A stretch of 64,000 nt of DNA, from positions 4,050,001 to 4,114,000 of the forward strand of contig NZ_CP050022.2 in NCBI RefSeq assembly GCF_011602485.2, given 5' to 3'. The notes beneath the pieces are model-generated. The model did no database searches and was not told the origin of the DNA. It was given only the letters and a program-made list of their open reading frames with translations. This document shows, piece by piece, positions 34,314-43,937 of this stretch (within the stretch, counting starts at the first letter, position 1; each line of letters starts with the position of its first letter). A program made the position numbers and the translations under genes. This stretch comes from Bradyrhizobium sp. 1(2017). GTDB taxonomy: Bacteria > Pseudomonadota > Alphaproteobacteria > Rhizobiales > Xanthobacteraceae.

Positions 34314-37184
34314 ATGATCGAAAAAAATTACCAGCCCGCCGATATCGAAACCCGCATGTCCGTCGTGTGGGAGGACAGCCTCGCTTTCAAGGCCGGCCGT
34401 CCCGACCGCCGCGACGCGGTGCCCTTCACCATCGTGATCCCGCCGCCGAACGTGACGGGCTCGCTGCACATGGGCCATGCCCTCAACAATACGCTCCAGG
34501 ACATCCTGTGCCGGTTCGAGCGCATGCGCGGCCGCGACGTGCTCTGGCAGCCCGGCACCGACCATGCCGGCATCGCCACCCAGATGGTGGTCGAGCGGCA
34601 ATTGATGGAGCGGCAGCAGCCTGGCCGTCGCGAGATGGGCCGCGAGAAGTTTCTCGAGCGCGTCTGGCAGTGGAAGGCCGAGAGCGGCGACACCATCACC
34701 AACCAGCTCAAGCGCCTCGGCGCGTCCTGCGACTGGTCGCGCGAGCGCTTCACCATGGACGAGGGCCTCTCGAATGCCGTCGTCAAAGTGTTCGTCGAAC
34801 TGCACCGCGAGGGGCTGATCTACAAGGACAAGCGGCTGGTGAACTGGGACACCAAGCTCTTGACCGCGATCTCCGATCTCGAGGTGCAGCAGACCGAGGT
34901 CAAAGGCAGCCTCTGGTATTTGCGCTACCCGATCGAGGGCAAGACTTTCAGCCCCGAGGATCCCTCGAGCTTCATCGTCGTCGCCACCACGCGCCCCGAG
35001 ACCATGCTTGGCGATACCGGCGTGGCCGTGCATCCCGATGACGAGCGCTATCACAAGCTGGTCGGCAAGAACGTGATCCTGCCGCTGGTCGGCCGCAAGA
35101 TCAAAATCGTCGCCGATGACTATTCCGATCCCGAGAAGGGCTCGGGCGCGGTGAAGATTACGCCGGCGCACGACTTCAACGATTTCGAGGTCGGCAATCG
35201 CCACGGCCTGAGCCGGATCAGCGTGATCGACAGGGAAGGCTGCCTCGATCTCGTCGACAACGAGGATTATCTGCGCGCCCTGCCGGAAGGCGCCGCGCAA
35301 TTCGCCGAGGAGTTCCACAAGGTCGATCGCTTCGTCGCGCGCAAGCGTATCGTCGAGCGGCTAGAGAGCTTCGGCTTCGTCGAGCGGATCGAGCCGCACA
35401 CCCACATGGTGCCGCACGGCGATCGCTCCAACAGCGTGATCGAGCCATATCTGACCGACCAATGGTATGTCGACGCCAAGACGATGGCCCGGCCCGCGAT
35501 CGCGGCGGTGCGCTCGGGCGAAACCAGCTTCGTGCCGAAAAATTGGGAGAAGACCTATTTCGACTGGATGGAGAACATCCAGCCCTGGTGCATCTCGCGC
35601 CAGCTCTGGTGGGGCCACCAGATCCCGGCCTGGTACGGACCTGACGGCAAGGTGTTCGTCGCCGAGACCGAGGAAGAGGCCGTCAGCCACGCGCTCGGCT
35701 ATTACGTCGAGCAAGAGGTCATCACGGTCGAGCAGGGGCGCGAGATGGCGCTCGACCGCAACAAGCGCGAAGGCTTCATCACCCGCGACGAGGATGTGCT
35801 CGACACCTGGTTCTCTTCGGCGCTGTGGCCGTTCTCGACGCTCGGCTGGCCCGAAGATGCGCCCGAGGTGCAGCGCTATTATCCAACCAACGCGCTGGTG
35901 ACCGGCTTCGACATCATCTTCTTCTGGGTCGCCCGCATGATGATGATGGGCCTGCACTTCATGAAGGAGGTGCCGTTCTCGACCATCTACATCCACGCCC
36001 TCGTCCGCGACGAGAAGGGCGCCAAGATGTCGAAGTCGAAGGGCAACGTCATCGATCCCCTGAACCTGATCGACGAATATGGCGCGGACGCGCTGCGCTT
36101 CACGCTGGCCGCAATGGCGGCGCAGGGGCGCGACATCAAGCTCGCCACCAGCCGCGTCGAGGGCTACCGCAATTTCGCGACCAAGCTCTGGAACGCCTCC
36201 CGTTTCGCCGAGATGAACCACTGCGCCGTGCCCGAGGGCTTCGAGCCGGCGAAGGTCAAGGAGACGTTGAACCGCTGGATCGCGCATGAGAGCGCGCACA
36301 CCACGCGGGAGGTGACCGAGGCGATCGAGGCCTATCGCTTCAACGATGCCGCCGGCAGCATCTACCGCTTCGTCTGGAACGTCTATTGCGACTGGTATCT
36401 CGAGCTCGCAAAGCCCGTGCTGCTCGGACCGGACAGTCCCGCCAAGGACGAGACCCGCGCCATGGTCGCCTGGGCGCGCGACGAGATCCTCAAGCTGCTG
36501 CACCCCTTCATGCCCTTCATCACCGAAGAGCTGTGGGAGGTGACGGCCAAGCGCGAAGGCTTGCTCGCATTGGCGCCGTGGCCGCTGAAGCCGACCGAGC
36601 CGACGGTGGAGCAGCTTGCGATGCTCGCGGCGGCGACCGGGCCGACCGACCCGCTCGCCTCGCCCGCCTGGGTGCTGCCGATCTTCGACCACGCCGACTT
36701 CACCGATCCCAAGGCCGAAGCCGAGATCGGTTGGGTCATCGACCTCGTCACCCAGATCCGCTCGGTCCGCGCCGAGATGAACATCCCGCCGGCAACGCTG
36801 ACGGCGCTGGTGCTCGCCGGCGCCTCGGCCAGGGAGCGCGCACCGCGCTGGACCGATGTCATTAAGCGCATGGCGCGGCTGTCGGACATTTCCTTTGCCG
36901 ATCGCGCGCCTGACGGTGCGGTTCAGCTCCTGGTGCGCGGCGAGGTGGCTGCGCTTCCGCTGAAGGGCGTGATCGACGTCGCCGCCGAACGCGCGCGCCT
37001 CGACAAGGAGATCGGCAAGGCCGATGCCGACATCAAGCGTGCCGAGTCGAAGCTCGCGAACGAGAAATTCGTCGCCAACGCGGCCGAGGAGGTCGTCGAG
37101 GAGGAGCGTGAAAAGCGCGAGGCCGCCCTGGCTCGCAAAGCGAAGCTGCTCGAGGCGCTGGAGCGGCTGAAGCAGGCGTCGTAG
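34314..37184 (+). CDS. valS: Valyl-tRNA synthetase
   Basis: This 956-residue class Ia aminoacyl-tRNA synthetase charges tRNA-Val in the cytoplasm. The HIGH-type motif is HMGH at about residue 51 (PPPNVTGSLHMGHALNN) and the KMSKS motif is at about 571 (GAKMSKSKGNVIDP). The editing domain lies between (TTRPETMLGDTGVAVHP). The C-terminal 70 residues form the usual coiled-coil arm (ERARLDKEIGKADADIKRAE). The length is normal. The gene converges on the glycosylase gene with only two bases between stops. Confidence 0.97.
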   Translation: MIEKNYQPADIETRMSVVWEDSLAFKAGRPDRRDAVPFTIVIPPPNVTGSLHMGHALNNTLQDILCRFERMRGRDVLWQPGTDHAGIATQMVVERQLMERQQPGRREMGREKFLERVWQWKAESGDTITNQLKRLGASCDWSRERFTMDEGLSNAVVKVFVELHREGLIYKDKRLVNWDTKLLTAISDLEVQQTEVKGSLWYLRYPIEGKTFSPEDPSSFIVVATTRPETMLGDTGVAVHPDDERYHKLVGKNVILPLVGRKIKIVADDYSDPEKGSGAVKITPAHDFNDFEVGNRHGLSRISVIDREGCLDLVDNEDYLRALPEGAAQFAEEFHKVDRFVARKRIVERLESFGFVERIEPHTHMVPHGDRSNSVIEPYLTDQWYVDAKTMARPAIAAVRSGETSFVPKNWEKTYFDWMENIQPWCISRQLWWGHQIPAWYGPDGKVFVAETEEEAVSHALGYYVEQEVITVEQGREMALDRNKREGFITRDEDVLDTWFSSALWPFSTLGWPEDAPEVQRYYPTNALVTGFDIIFFWVARMMMMGLHFMKEVPFSTIYIHALVRDEKGAKMSKSKGNVIDPLNLIDEYGADALRFTLAAMAAQGRDIKLATSRVEGYRNFATKLWNASRFAEMNHCAVPEGFEPAKVKETLNRWIAHESAHTTREVTEAIEAYRFNDAAGSIYRFVWNVYCDWYLELAKPVLLGPDSPAKDETRAMVAWARDEILKLLHPFMPFITEELWEVTAKREGLLALAPWPLKPTEPTVEQLAMLAAATGPTDPLASPAWVLPIFDHADFTDPKAEAEIGWVIDLVTQIRSVRAEMNIPPATLTALVLAGASARERAPRWTDVIKRMARLSDISFADRAPDGAVQLLVRGEVAALPLKGVIDVAAERARLDKEIGKADADIKRAESKLANEKFVANAAEEVVEEEREKREAALARKAKLLEALERLKQAS

Positions 37185-37186
37185 GG

Positions 37187-37789
37187 CTACTTCGGAAACG
37201 GCTTGCTCAGAAACTTCGAGCCCCTGACGCCATAGCGCCAGGGCAGCTCCACGGCCTTGGTGATGCCGATCCGGATGCCGGTTGCGACATCGACATCCTC
37301 CGTCCGCGCATGCAGCGCGATCGGCCGCCGATCGAGGGGCAGGGCGTTGTGCGCGATCGTGATGCCGAGTGCTTCGGTCAGCTTGCCCGGGCCCGAGCAC
37401 AGCGCATGCAGGTCCTGCAGATGACGGCGACGACGCATCGCAGCCAGGCCTTGCGTCGGCTCCAGCGCGCGGATCAGCACGGCACTGGCCGAGCCTTCCT
37501 CCTCGCAGACGAAGTTCACGCACCAATGGATGCCGTAGGAGCGGTAGACATAGGCAAAACCGGGCGGGCCGAACATGATCTGGTTCCGCGGCGTCGGGCC
37601 GTTGTAGGAGTGCGCCGCCGGCTCGGTATGATGATAGGCCTCGACCTCGACGATGATCCCGCCGACGCCGTCGACCAGCATGGTGGCCCCAATCAGATCG
37701 CGGGCGACCTCGCGCACCTCGCGGTTGAAAAAGGCACGCTTCAGCGGCTTGCCAAGCCGTGGCGTGGAGGGTTTCGAGACTGGAGCCAT
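37187..37789 (-). CDS. 3-methyladenine DNA glycosylase (AAG/MPG family)
   Basis: This 200-residue base-excision repair enzyme removes alkylated purines. Family landmarks are [14 protein letters not shown] text ([20 protein letters not shown]), the catalytic glutamate in VEVEAYHH, and the [20 protein letters not shown] and [18 protein letters not shown] motifs that intercalate into and line the damage pocket. [12 protein letters not shown] closes the core. The ATG at 37789 gives a short basic N-terminus. It is transcribed divergently from lipA. Confidence 0.92.
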   Translation of the reverse strand: MAPVSKPSTPRLGKPLKRAFFNREVREVARDLIGATMLVDGVGGIIVEVEAYHHTEPAAHSYNGPTPRNQIMFGPPGFAYVYRSYGIHWCVNFVCEEEGSASAVLIRALEPTQGLAAMRRRRHLQDLHALCSGPGKLTEALGITIAHNALPLDRRPIALHARTEDVDVATGIRIGITKAVELPWRYGVRGSKFLSKPFPK

Positions 37790-37867
37790 TCGAGGTGGGA
37801 ATCGCCAGAGAACAGAGCAGGATATTGCCCATATCTGCCATGTTCCCTGAACCGGGGCGAGCCGGGT

Positions 37868-37896
37868 TGCGATGCCTGGCCAGACCGACTAGGTAG
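37868..37896 (+). promoter_or_regulatory. lipA: Possible sigma-70-type promoter of lipA
   Basis: TTGCGA, a 17-base spacer and TAGGTA stand 24 bases before the lipA start codon. The spacing is right and the -35 and -10 matches are partial. Confidence 0.3.
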
Positions 37897-37919
37897 GACC
37901 TGAACAGACCGGACACCCC

Positions 37920-38876
37920 ATGGTCGTTATTGTCGATACCATCTCGAACCCGTTGCGCCCACGCCACCCCGAAAAGGTGAACCGGCCCGATTCCGCTTCC
38001 CCGCCGAAGCCGGACTGGATCCGCGTGCGCGCGCCCAATACCCGCGGCTATGCCGACACCCGCAATATCGTGCGGGCGAACGGCCTGCACACGGTGTGCG
38101 AGGAGGCGGGTTGCCCTAACATCGGCGAGTGCTGGGACAAAAAGCACGCGACCTTCATGATCATGGGTGACACCTGCACCCGTGCCTGCGCCTTCTGCAA
38201 CGTCAAGACCGGCCTGCCCAACGCGCTCGAGGCCGCCGAGCCCCAGAACGTCGCCGAAGCCGTGGCCAAGCTCGGCCTCGCCCATGTCGTCATCACCTCC
38301 GTCGACCGCGACGATCTCGCTGACGGCGGCGCCCAACATTTCGCAGAGACGATCGGCGCGATCCGGGCCGCGTGCCCCTCGACCACCATCGAGATCCTGA
38401 CGCCGGACTTCCTGCGCAAGGAGGGAGCGCTCGAGGTCGTCGTCGCGGCGAAGCCCGACGTGTTCAACCACAATCTCGAGACCGTGCCGTCGCGCTATCT
38501 CACGGTGCGGCCGGGCGCGCGCTACTTCCACTCGATCCGGCTGCTGCAGCGGGTCAGGGAGCTCGATCCAACCATCTTCACCAAGTCCGGCATCATGGTC
38601 GGCCTCGGCGAGGAGCGCCACGAGGTGCTCCAGGTGATGGACGATCTGCGCTCGGCCGAGGTCGACTTCCTGACCATCGGCCAGTATCTCCAGCCGACCC
38701 GCAAGCATCACGCCGTGATGCGCTTCGTTCCGCCCGACGAGTTCGCCTCCTACGAGAAGGTCGCCTACACCAAGGGCTTCCTGATGGTGTCGGCGAGCCC
38801 GCTGACCCGCTCGTCGCATCATGCCGGCGAGGACTTCGCGAGACTGAAGGCCGCGCGGGCCGCTAACGGCCGCTAA
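37920..38876 (+). CDS. lipA: Lipoyl synthase
   Basis: This 318-residue radical-SAM enzyme inserts two sulfur atoms into octanoyl-protein to make lipoyl groups for pyruvate and 2-oxoglutarate dehydrogenases. Cys60, Cys65 and Cys71 ([12 protein letters not shown]) bind the auxiliary cluster that supplies sulfur. Cys86, Cys90 and Cys93 (CTRACAFC) bind the radical-SAM cluster. [10 protein letters not shown] and [11 protein letters not shown] are further family text. The gene for the COQ10-like protein follows after six bases, so the two are cotranscribed. Confidence 0.97.
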   Translation: MVVIVDTISNPLRPRHPEKVNRPDSASPPKPDWIRVRAPNTRGYADTRNIVRANGLHTVCEEAGCPNIGECWDKKHATFMIMGDTCTRACAFCNVKTGLPNALEAAEPQNVAEAVAKLGLAHVVITSVDRDDLADGGAQHFAETIGAIRAACPSTTIEILTPDFLRKEGALEVVVAAKPDVFNHNLETVPSRYLTVRPGARYFHSIRLLQRVRELDPTIFTKSGIMVGLGEERHEVLQVMDDLRSAEVDFLTIGQYLQPTRKHHAVMRFVPPDEFASYEKVAYTKGFLMVSASPLTRSSHHAGEDFARLKAARAANGR

Positions 38877-38882
38877 ATCGCC

Positions 38883-39365
38883 ATGCCCAAATTTTCGAGC
38901 AAGCGCCGTGTCAATCACAGCGCATCCGAGATGTTTGATCTGGTCGCCGATATCGAGCGCTACCCGGAATTCGTGCCGCTGTGCAGCGCGCTGAAGGTGC
39001 GCCAGCGCATGGCCAAGCCCGACGGCACCGAGGTGCTGGTCGCCGACATGACGGTGTCGTTCAAGCTGGTCAAGGAATCCTTCACCAGCCGGGTGACGCT
39101 GGATCGCGCCAATCTGAAGATCCTGGTCGAATATCTGCAAGGTCCGTTCAGCAATCTGGAAAACCGCTGGACGTTCGAGCCCAGGGGCGAGCAGGAGGGG
39201 CAGGGTGTCTGCGACGTCGGATTCTTCCTCTCCTACGAGTTCAAGAGCCGCATGCTGGCGTTGCTGATGGGCTCGATGTTCGACGCAGCCTTCGCGCGCT
39301 TTTCCTCCGCGTTCGAGAAACGCGCGGATGCGATCTACGGCCGGCCGAAGCTGGCATCGACATAG
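38883..39365 (+). CDS. Coenzyme Q-binding protein COQ10/RatA-like (START-like fold)
   Basis: This 160-residue protein of the polyketide-cyclase/START-like family starts MPKFSSKRRVNHSASEMFDL and continues DIERYPEFVPLCSALKV, the standard COQ10/RatA beginning. NRWTFEPRG and VGFFLSYEFKSRMLALLMG complete the fold. COQ10 proteins bind ubiquinone and support respiration; in alphaproteobacteria the gene commonly follows lipA, as here. The toxin role reported for E. coli RatA is not implied. Confidence 0.9.
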   Translation: MPKFSSKRRVNHSASEMFDLVADIERYPEFVPLCSALKVRQRMAKPDGTEVLVADMTVSFKLVKESFTSRVTLDRANLKILVEYLQGPFSNLENRWTFEPRGEQEGQGVCDVGFFLSYEFKSRMLALLMGSMFDAAFARFSSAFEKRADAIYGRPKLAST

Positions 39366-39367
39366 GC

Positions 39368-39511
39368 AACTCTCGCGTCCCGGACGCGGCGCAGCGCGTA
39401 GTGCTGCTCCGCAGAGCCGGACCTATGGTTGCGGTCTCCTCACTCGATCGATGGGCCCCGGCTCTGCAGCGCACCGCTGACGGAGCGCTGCGCTGCGTCG
39501 GGGGCACGAGT
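39368..39511. repeat. Dispersed Bradyrhizobium-type palindromic repeat, long form
   Basis: A left arm (AACTCTCGCGTCCCGGACGC, GCGCAGCGC, GCAGAGCCGG) is mirrored by a right arm (GGCTCTGCAGCGC, GCGCTGCGCTGCGTC, GGGGGCACGAGTT) around a 30-40 base centre, an imperfect inverted repeat of about 144 bases. A shorter relative stands at 61494-61570. I recognise this wording from Bradyrhizobium intergenic regions. It lies between convergent genes. Confidence 0.7.
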
Positions 39512-39519
39512 TACTCACT

Positions 39520-40335
39520 TCAATCCACCGCCTTCACTACATCAGGCGGCTGCGAGGCGTAGTACGCCGCGGCCTGATCGATCTCCTGCGGCGTCATCGC
39601 ACGGGCGATGTTGCGCATCTGCTGGCTGATGTCGTTGCGGCGCTCGCCCGAGGCGAAGGCCTGGAGTTGCGCCTTCATGTAAGCTTCGGACTGGCCTTCG
39701 AGCCAGGGGCTCCCGGTCTTGTTGTCGAGGCTGCCATGGCAGGAGCCGCAGGGTGCGATGCCGCGCATCGGCGCGCCGAAGATGACGATGTTGGGCTTTG
39801 GCAGCTGCGGCGTCGGGTGATAGGCCGGCAGCCGCGGCAGATAGGCGTAATAGTGGGAGAGATCGGCGATCTCCTGGTCGGTCAGGTTGATCGCAAACGG
39901 TGACATCACGGCGTTGGTGCGCGCACCCGAACGGAAGTCGAGCAGTTGCTTGTAGATCACGGCGGCGTACTGGCCGGCGAGGTTGGGCGAGTCCGCCCGG
40001 CTGACGCCGGTCGGGCCGTGGCAGATGGCACAGCGCTGCGCCAGCGTGGCTCCGCGCCCGATCGCCTCCTGGCTCGGACGTGACAGCGTGGACGAGGTCA
40101 GCACGACCTCCGACAGCCGCTTGCTCTGCTCGGGTGCCGTCACGCTTGGCGCGCGCTGCGGCACGCCGGCAGCGCTGCAGATGGCATCCCAGACATTGGC
40201 GAACTGAACCCAGGGCTGCGCGAAGGGCAGCATGATGAAGCCGGCAATTGCCGTCACGACCAGGATTGCGGCGGTGATGCCGACACTGAGCGTGAAATGC
40301 CTGTTACGGAAGGTGAAGAGGTCGGGCGTGCTCAT
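39520..40335 (-). CDS. Membrane-anchored diheme cytochrome c
   Basis: This is the last gene of the oxidase operon. The 271-residue protein has one N-terminal membrane anchor (ITAAILVVTAIAGFIMLPFA) and two CxxCH haem sites, CAICHGP at about residue 110 and CGSCHGS at about 200, each followed by a cytochrome c fold with methionine ligands. The ATG at 40335 overlaps the stop of subunit I (ATGA), which fixes the start; the longer open frame upstream is a shadow of subunit I. It probably passes electrons to the CuA centre of subunit II. The repeat at 39368 follows. Confidence 0.88.
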   Translation of the reverse strand: MSTPDLFTFRNRHFTLSVGITAAILVVTAIAGFIMLPFAQPWVQFANVWDAICSAAGVPQRAPSVTAPEQSKRLSEVVLTSSTLSRPSQEAIGRGATLAQRCAICHGPTGVSRADSPNLAGQYAAVIYKQLLDFRSGARTNAVMSPFAINLTDQEIADLSHYYAYLPRLPAYHPTPQLPKPNIVIFGAPMRGIAPCGSCHGSLDNKTGSPWLEGQSEAYMKAQLQAFASGERRNDISQQMRNIARAMTPQEIDQAAAYYASQPPDVVKAVD

Positions 40336-41957
40336 CACTGCGCCCCCACATAGACGGCCGGCACCGACGTGCCCTCGCTCAGCGCCAGCGTCACGATCGG
40401 ATAGCCGTAATTGGTGAGCGTGAGCACGATCATCAGCGCCACCCAGAGCCCGTGGGTGTTGAGCGCGACCGGCACGGTCGCGGGCTGGTGCACGGCCAGT
40501 GCAAACTGATAGGGACCGGTATCGGCCTGGGGCGCCCGCATGCCGCGCGCCAGGATGACGATGAACATGATGCCCGATACCAGCAGGACGAAGCCGCCGA
40601 TTGCCGAAAGCGTCACCGAAAGCGCCTGCGGCGCGATCGCGGGATCGCCGAAATCGAAATAGGCCATGCGGCGCGGCATGCCGAGGATGCCGACCCAGTG
40701 CCACGGGAAGGTGGTGACGATCATGCCGACGAACCACAGCCAGAGCTGGATGCGGATCAGGCGGAGATCGATCAGCTCCCGGCCGGTCAGATGCGGCCAT
40801 AGATCATAGGCGATCGCGAAATACATGATCACGATGGCGCCGCCGAAGATCAGGTGGAAATGGCCGGTGATCCACTGCGTGTTGTGGATCGAGGCATCGA
40901 GCTGGTAGCTCATGTTGATGAGGCCGCCGGCGCCACCGAAGCCGAGCATGACGAAGGAGAAAGCCAGCGCCAGCATCATCGGATTGTCCCAGGGCAGGGC
41001 CCCGATCCAGCCGAACATGCCGCGCCCACCGCGCAGGCGTGCGGCGATCTCGACGGAGGCGCAGATCGTGAACACGGTCAGCAGCGTCGGCAGGGCCACC
41101 AGCGCCGTGAAGGCCGAATGGATGAACTTGAATCCCGCGCCGACCTGCGGATCGGCAAAGGTGTGGTGCATGCCGATCGGCATCGCCACGACCAGGAACA
41201 GGATGAAGGCGATCCGCGCCATGGAATCGGAATAGACGCGGCCGCCGATCGCGCGCGGCACGATGGTGTAATAGGCGATGTAGGTCGGCATCAGCCAGAA
41301 ATAGACGATGGCGTGCAGCGTCCAGGAGAAGAACACGCGGGCAAGGCCCGCGTCGATCGTGGTCTTCAACCCCGCCGCGACCGGAATGATCTGGAGCAGC
41401 AGCTCGAGCGCGGCGCCGACCGCAGTCCAGGCCCAGAGGTAGGAGCCCGCAACATTGGCGAACATCGCGAGCGGGACCGGCGCGCCGGGATTGGCCTTTC
41501 GCCAGACGCTCAGATTGACCGACATCAGCGCGACCCAGATCCACGAGCCGACGACGACCAGGACGACGCCGAGATAGTAGAACACGTTGCCGATCAGCGG
41601 CGGATAGAAGGTGTACAGCACCGAGGCGCGGCCGAGCGCGATCGGGATCACCGCCATGATGCTGCCGGCGACGATCAGCCAGAACCCGGCCCAGGCCCAG
41701 CGCACGCCGACCAGGCGCTGCCGCAGCGCGGCTTCACTGATGGCGTAGCCAAACCCCATCGCGACCAGGGTCGGGAAGACGTAGCCCATCACCGTGCCGT
41801 GCGCGGTCAATGAGCGGTAATAGAGCTCGGGATTGGACAGCCAGGTGCCGATCGGGCTGCGGATGAACATCTGCCAGGCGCCGAGCGTGAGCGCGATGCC
41901 GAACACGGCAAAGGCGAGCCAGAAATGGGCGAGGATGAGCTTCCTATTCACCAACAC
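40335..41957 (-). CDS. Haem-copper oxidase subunit I, B-family (ba3-like)
   Basis: This 540-residue catalytic subunit reduces oxygen to water and conserves energy as a proton gradient. About 13 membrane helices are visible. HAIVYFWLMPTYIAYYTI carries the CuB histidine and the tyrosine placed as in the B-family (Thermus ba3-like); GMHHTFADP gives the two further CuB histidines, and ITGHFHLIFGG gives the haem ligands. LTAHGTVMGY holds the low-spin haem histidine. The text fits B-family rather than aa3 or cbb3 enzymes. The start is GTG at 41957, inside the end of subunit II (14-base overlap); an in-frame GTG at 41951 is an alternative. Confidence 0.88.
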   Translation of the reverse strand: MLVNRKLILAHFWLAFAVFGIALTLGAWQMFIRSPIGTWLSNPELYYRSLTAHGTVMGYVFPTLVAMGFGYAISEAALRQRLVGVRWAWAGFWLIVAGSIMAVIPIALGRASVLYTFYPPLIGNVFYYLGVVLVVVGSWIWVALMSVNLSVWRKANPGAPVPLAMFANVAGSYLWAWTAVGAALELLLQIIPVAAGLKTTIDAGLARVFFSWTLHAIVYFWLMPTYIAYYTIVPRAIGGRVYSDSMARIAFILFLVVAMPIGMHHTFADPQVGAGFKFIHSAFTALVALPTLLTVFTICASVEIAARLRGGRGMFGWIGALPWDNPMMLALAFSFVMLGFGGAGGLINMSYQLDASIHNTQWITGHFHLIFGGAIVIMYFAIAYDLWPHLTGRELIDLRLIRIQLWLWFVGMIVTTFPWHWVGILGMPRRMAYFDFGDPAIAPQALSVTLSAIGGFVLLVSGIMFIVILARGMRAPQADTGPYQFALAVHQPATVPVALNTHGLWVALMIVLTLTNYGYPIVTLALSEGTSVPAVYVGAQ

Positions 41958-42507
41958 AGCTCAGCCTCCCGCCACCCTTCGCACGATCGGCAAAGTCGGT
42001 CTTGTCGATCACCTTGACCTTGCCCCACATGCCCTCGTGGCCAAAGGCGCAAAACTCCTGGCAGGGCATCAGATAGTCGCCGGTCTTCGCAAAGCGCATG
42101 GGCTGCTCGGAGATGTAGCCGGGCACCAGCATGGTGTTGACGTTGGTGCCCTGGACCAGGATGCCGTGCACGACGTCGGCGCTGGTGGCGCGCAGCGTGA
42201 TCGGCGTGTCATTGGGCACCACGATGCAGGATGGCGTGAAGGAGTATTGCTGGCCGATCGCACGTACCGTCACATTGCCATTGGCTTCCAGCACGCTGCC
42301 GAGATTGCTTTCGACGAATTCGCCGGACAGATGCAGGCGCGATGGGTCGATGATCTCGACGCGCGGCTGCGGCATGGTCGCACGATGGATGCCCGCGAAG
42401 GCGGCGAGCAGCGCCATCATCACGATGATGATCACAGCAATGGTGGCCCAGCGCCGCTCGACGCGGGCTGCGACCTCGGCGCTGCCGTGGGCTTCCTCGG
42501 TGCTCAT
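41944..42507 (-). CDS. Haem-copper oxidase subunit II with CuA site (ba3-like)
   Basis: This 187-residue subunit has one N-terminal membrane helix (residues about 21-42) and a periplasmic cupredoxin domain. CuA ligands are all visible: His114 (DVVHGILV), Cys149, Cys153, His157 and Met160 (CQEFCAFGHEGM). It receives electrons from cytochrome c. The ATG at 42507 overlaps the stop of the tiny upstream subunit. A single helix rather than two matches Thermus ba3 subunit II, where the missing helix is supplied by a separate small subunit. Confidence 0.9.
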   Translation of the reverse strand: MSTEEAHGSAEVAARVERRWATIAVIIIVMMALLAAFAGIHRATMPQPRVEIIDPSRLHLSGEFVESNLGSVLEANGNVTVRAIGQQYSFTPSCIVVPNDTPITLRATSADVVHGILVQGTNVNTMLVPGYISEQPMRFAKTGDYLMPCQEFCAFGHEGMWGKVKVIDKTDFADRAKGGGRLSCVGE

Positions 42508-42680
42508 TGCAGTGATCCGCGCGGCAGAAAAACGAACAGATAGAAGGCGAACCACATCGCGACCACACAGGCGGTGGCAATGCCGGCGAGCACGACCGCC
42601 CCGGACGGGCCCTGCGCGACGACTTCCTCGACGGCCTGGTCGGCGGTAGCCGGGCTGGTCGGCGGATCGGAGTTGATCAT
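42504..42680 (-). CDS. 58-residue single-helix oxidase subunit (subunit IIa-like)
   Basis: The ATG at 42680 follows GAGG and opens a 58-residue protein. The N-terminal half is acidic and soluble (INSDPPTSPATADQAVEEVV). The C-terminal half is one membrane helix (GAVVLAGIATACVVAMWFAF, then YLFVFLPRGSLQ). The stop overlaps the start of subunit II (ATGA), so it is translated in the same unit. By position and topology it corresponds to the small helix subunit (IIa) of ba3 oxidases; this is inference, since such subunits have little sequence conservation. Confidence 0.8.
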   Translation of the reverse strand: MINSDPPTSPATADQAVEEVVAQGPSGAVVLAGIATACVVAMWFAFYLFVFLPRGSLQ

Positions 42681-42687
42681 GGCGGCC

Positions 42688-43929
42688 TCATTTCAGCGGT
42701 GCGGAGCGCAGCTCGTTGGCGTCGCGCGCCGAGACCGGCGTGCCGCGATTGCCCCAGGCGGTGCGGATGTAGGAGACGACGGCGGCGACCTCGTTGTCGG
42801 AGAGGAGGCCTGCGAAGGGCGGCATGCCGTAGGGCATCGGATTGCCCTTGGTGCCCGGCGGATAGCCGCCATTGAGCACCATGCGGATCGGATTGACCGC
42901 GGACTGCATCTCGATCGACTGGTTGTTGGCGAGCGGCGGCCAGTGCGGCGGCTTGCCTTCACCTTGCGGGCCATGGCAGCTCGCGCAGTGCTTGTCGTAG
43001 ACGGTCTTGCCGAGGCTGACCAGCAGGCTGCTCTCGGTGGTCGGCAGCGTCGTCCTCGCCGGCGGCGGAGGCGAGGGCTCCGAGATGCTCTTGAGGTACA
43101 CGGCCATCGCCCTGGTGTCTTCGTCGGAGAGATATTGCAGGCTGTTGTGCACGACCTCCGCCATCGGGCCGTAGACCACGCCGCGCATGGAAACGCCGGT
43201 CTGGAGCAGGTCGGTGATGTCCTTGATGCTCCAGTCGCCGAGCCCGGCCTCGCGGTTGGACGTCAGCGAGGGCGCGTACCAGTTCTGCATCGGGATCAGG
43301 CCGCCCTTGAAAGCGTCCGATTGCGAGGTGCCGCCGAGGGCGTTGATCGGCGAATGGCACATGGCGCAATGGCCGAGGCCTTCGACCAGATAAGCGCCGC
43401 GATTCCATTCGGCTGACTTCGACGGATCGGGCTTGTACTCACCCTCGCGGAAAAACAGCGTGCGCCAGCCGAGAATGAGCTGGCGGTTGTCATAGGGAAA
43501 GCGCAGCTCGTGTGGCTTGTTCTTCTGGTTCACCGGCGCGATCGAGCGCAAATACGCATAGATCGCATCGCTGTCGGCGCGCGTGACCTTGGTGTAGGAC
43601 GCAAAGGGCATTGCCGGATAGATCAGCCCGCCGTCCGGGAAGCGGCCGTTGTGCATGGTCTTGTAGAAATCGTCCGCACTCCATTTGCCGATACCGGTAT
43701 CGGGATCTGGCGTGATGTTGGATGTGTAGAGCGTGCCGAACGGCGTCGGCATGGCGCGGCCGCCGGCGAACAGGTGTCCTTCCGGCGCGGTGTGGCAGGC
43801 GGTACAATCGCCCGCGCGGGCAAGATATTCGCCTCGCGCGACGACATCGCTGCTCTTGTCCTGGGCTTTAGCCGCCGTCGACAGTGCGGCGAGGACAAGG
43901 AGTGCAATCGACAGTTTCGAGCCCATCAT
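42688..43929 (-). CDS. Triheme cytochrome c (alcohol-dehydrogenase subunit II type)
   Basis: This 413-residue periplasmic protein has a signal peptide (SKLSIALLVLAALSTAAKA, cut before QDKSS) and three CxxCH haem sites: CTACHTAPEG, CAMCHSPINA and CASCHGPQGE. FAGGRAMPTPFGTLYTSNIT is diagnostic for the cytochrome c subunit of membrane-bound alcohol, gluconate or aldose dehydrogenases. No quinoprotein dehydrogenase lies next to it, so here it may feed the ba3-like oxidase. The start is one of two adjacent ATGs (43929 or 43926) after GAGGCGG. The gap to the next gene is seven bases. Confidence 0.88.
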   Translation of the reverse strand: MMGSKLSIALLVLAALSTAAKAQDKSSDVVARGEYLARAGDCTACHTAPEGHLFAGGRAMPTPFGTLYTSNITPDPDTGIGKWSADDFYKTMHNGRFPDGGLIYPAMPFASYTKVTRADSDAIYAYLRSIAPVNQKNKPHELRFPYDNRQLILGWRTLFFREGEYKPDPSKSAEWNRGAYLVEGLGHCAMCHSPINALGGTSQSDAFKGGLIPMQNWYAPSLTSNREAGLGDWSIKDITDLLQTGVSMRGVVYGPMAEVVHNSLQYLSDEDTRAMAVYLKSISEPSPPPPARTTLPTTESSLLVSLGKTVYDKHCASCHGPQGEGKPPHWPPLANNQSIEMQSAVNPIRMVLNGGYPPGTKGNPMPYGMPPFAGLLSDNEVAAVVSYIRTAWGNRGTPVSARDANELRSAPLK

Positions 43930-43937
43930 CCGCCTCG

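Noticed and set aside
35361..39140. Very long minus-strand open frame (1259 codons)
   Set aside because: It lies antisense to valS, lipA and the COQ10-like gene in GC-rich DNA; its text is Arg/Asp/His-rich mirror composition with no family features.
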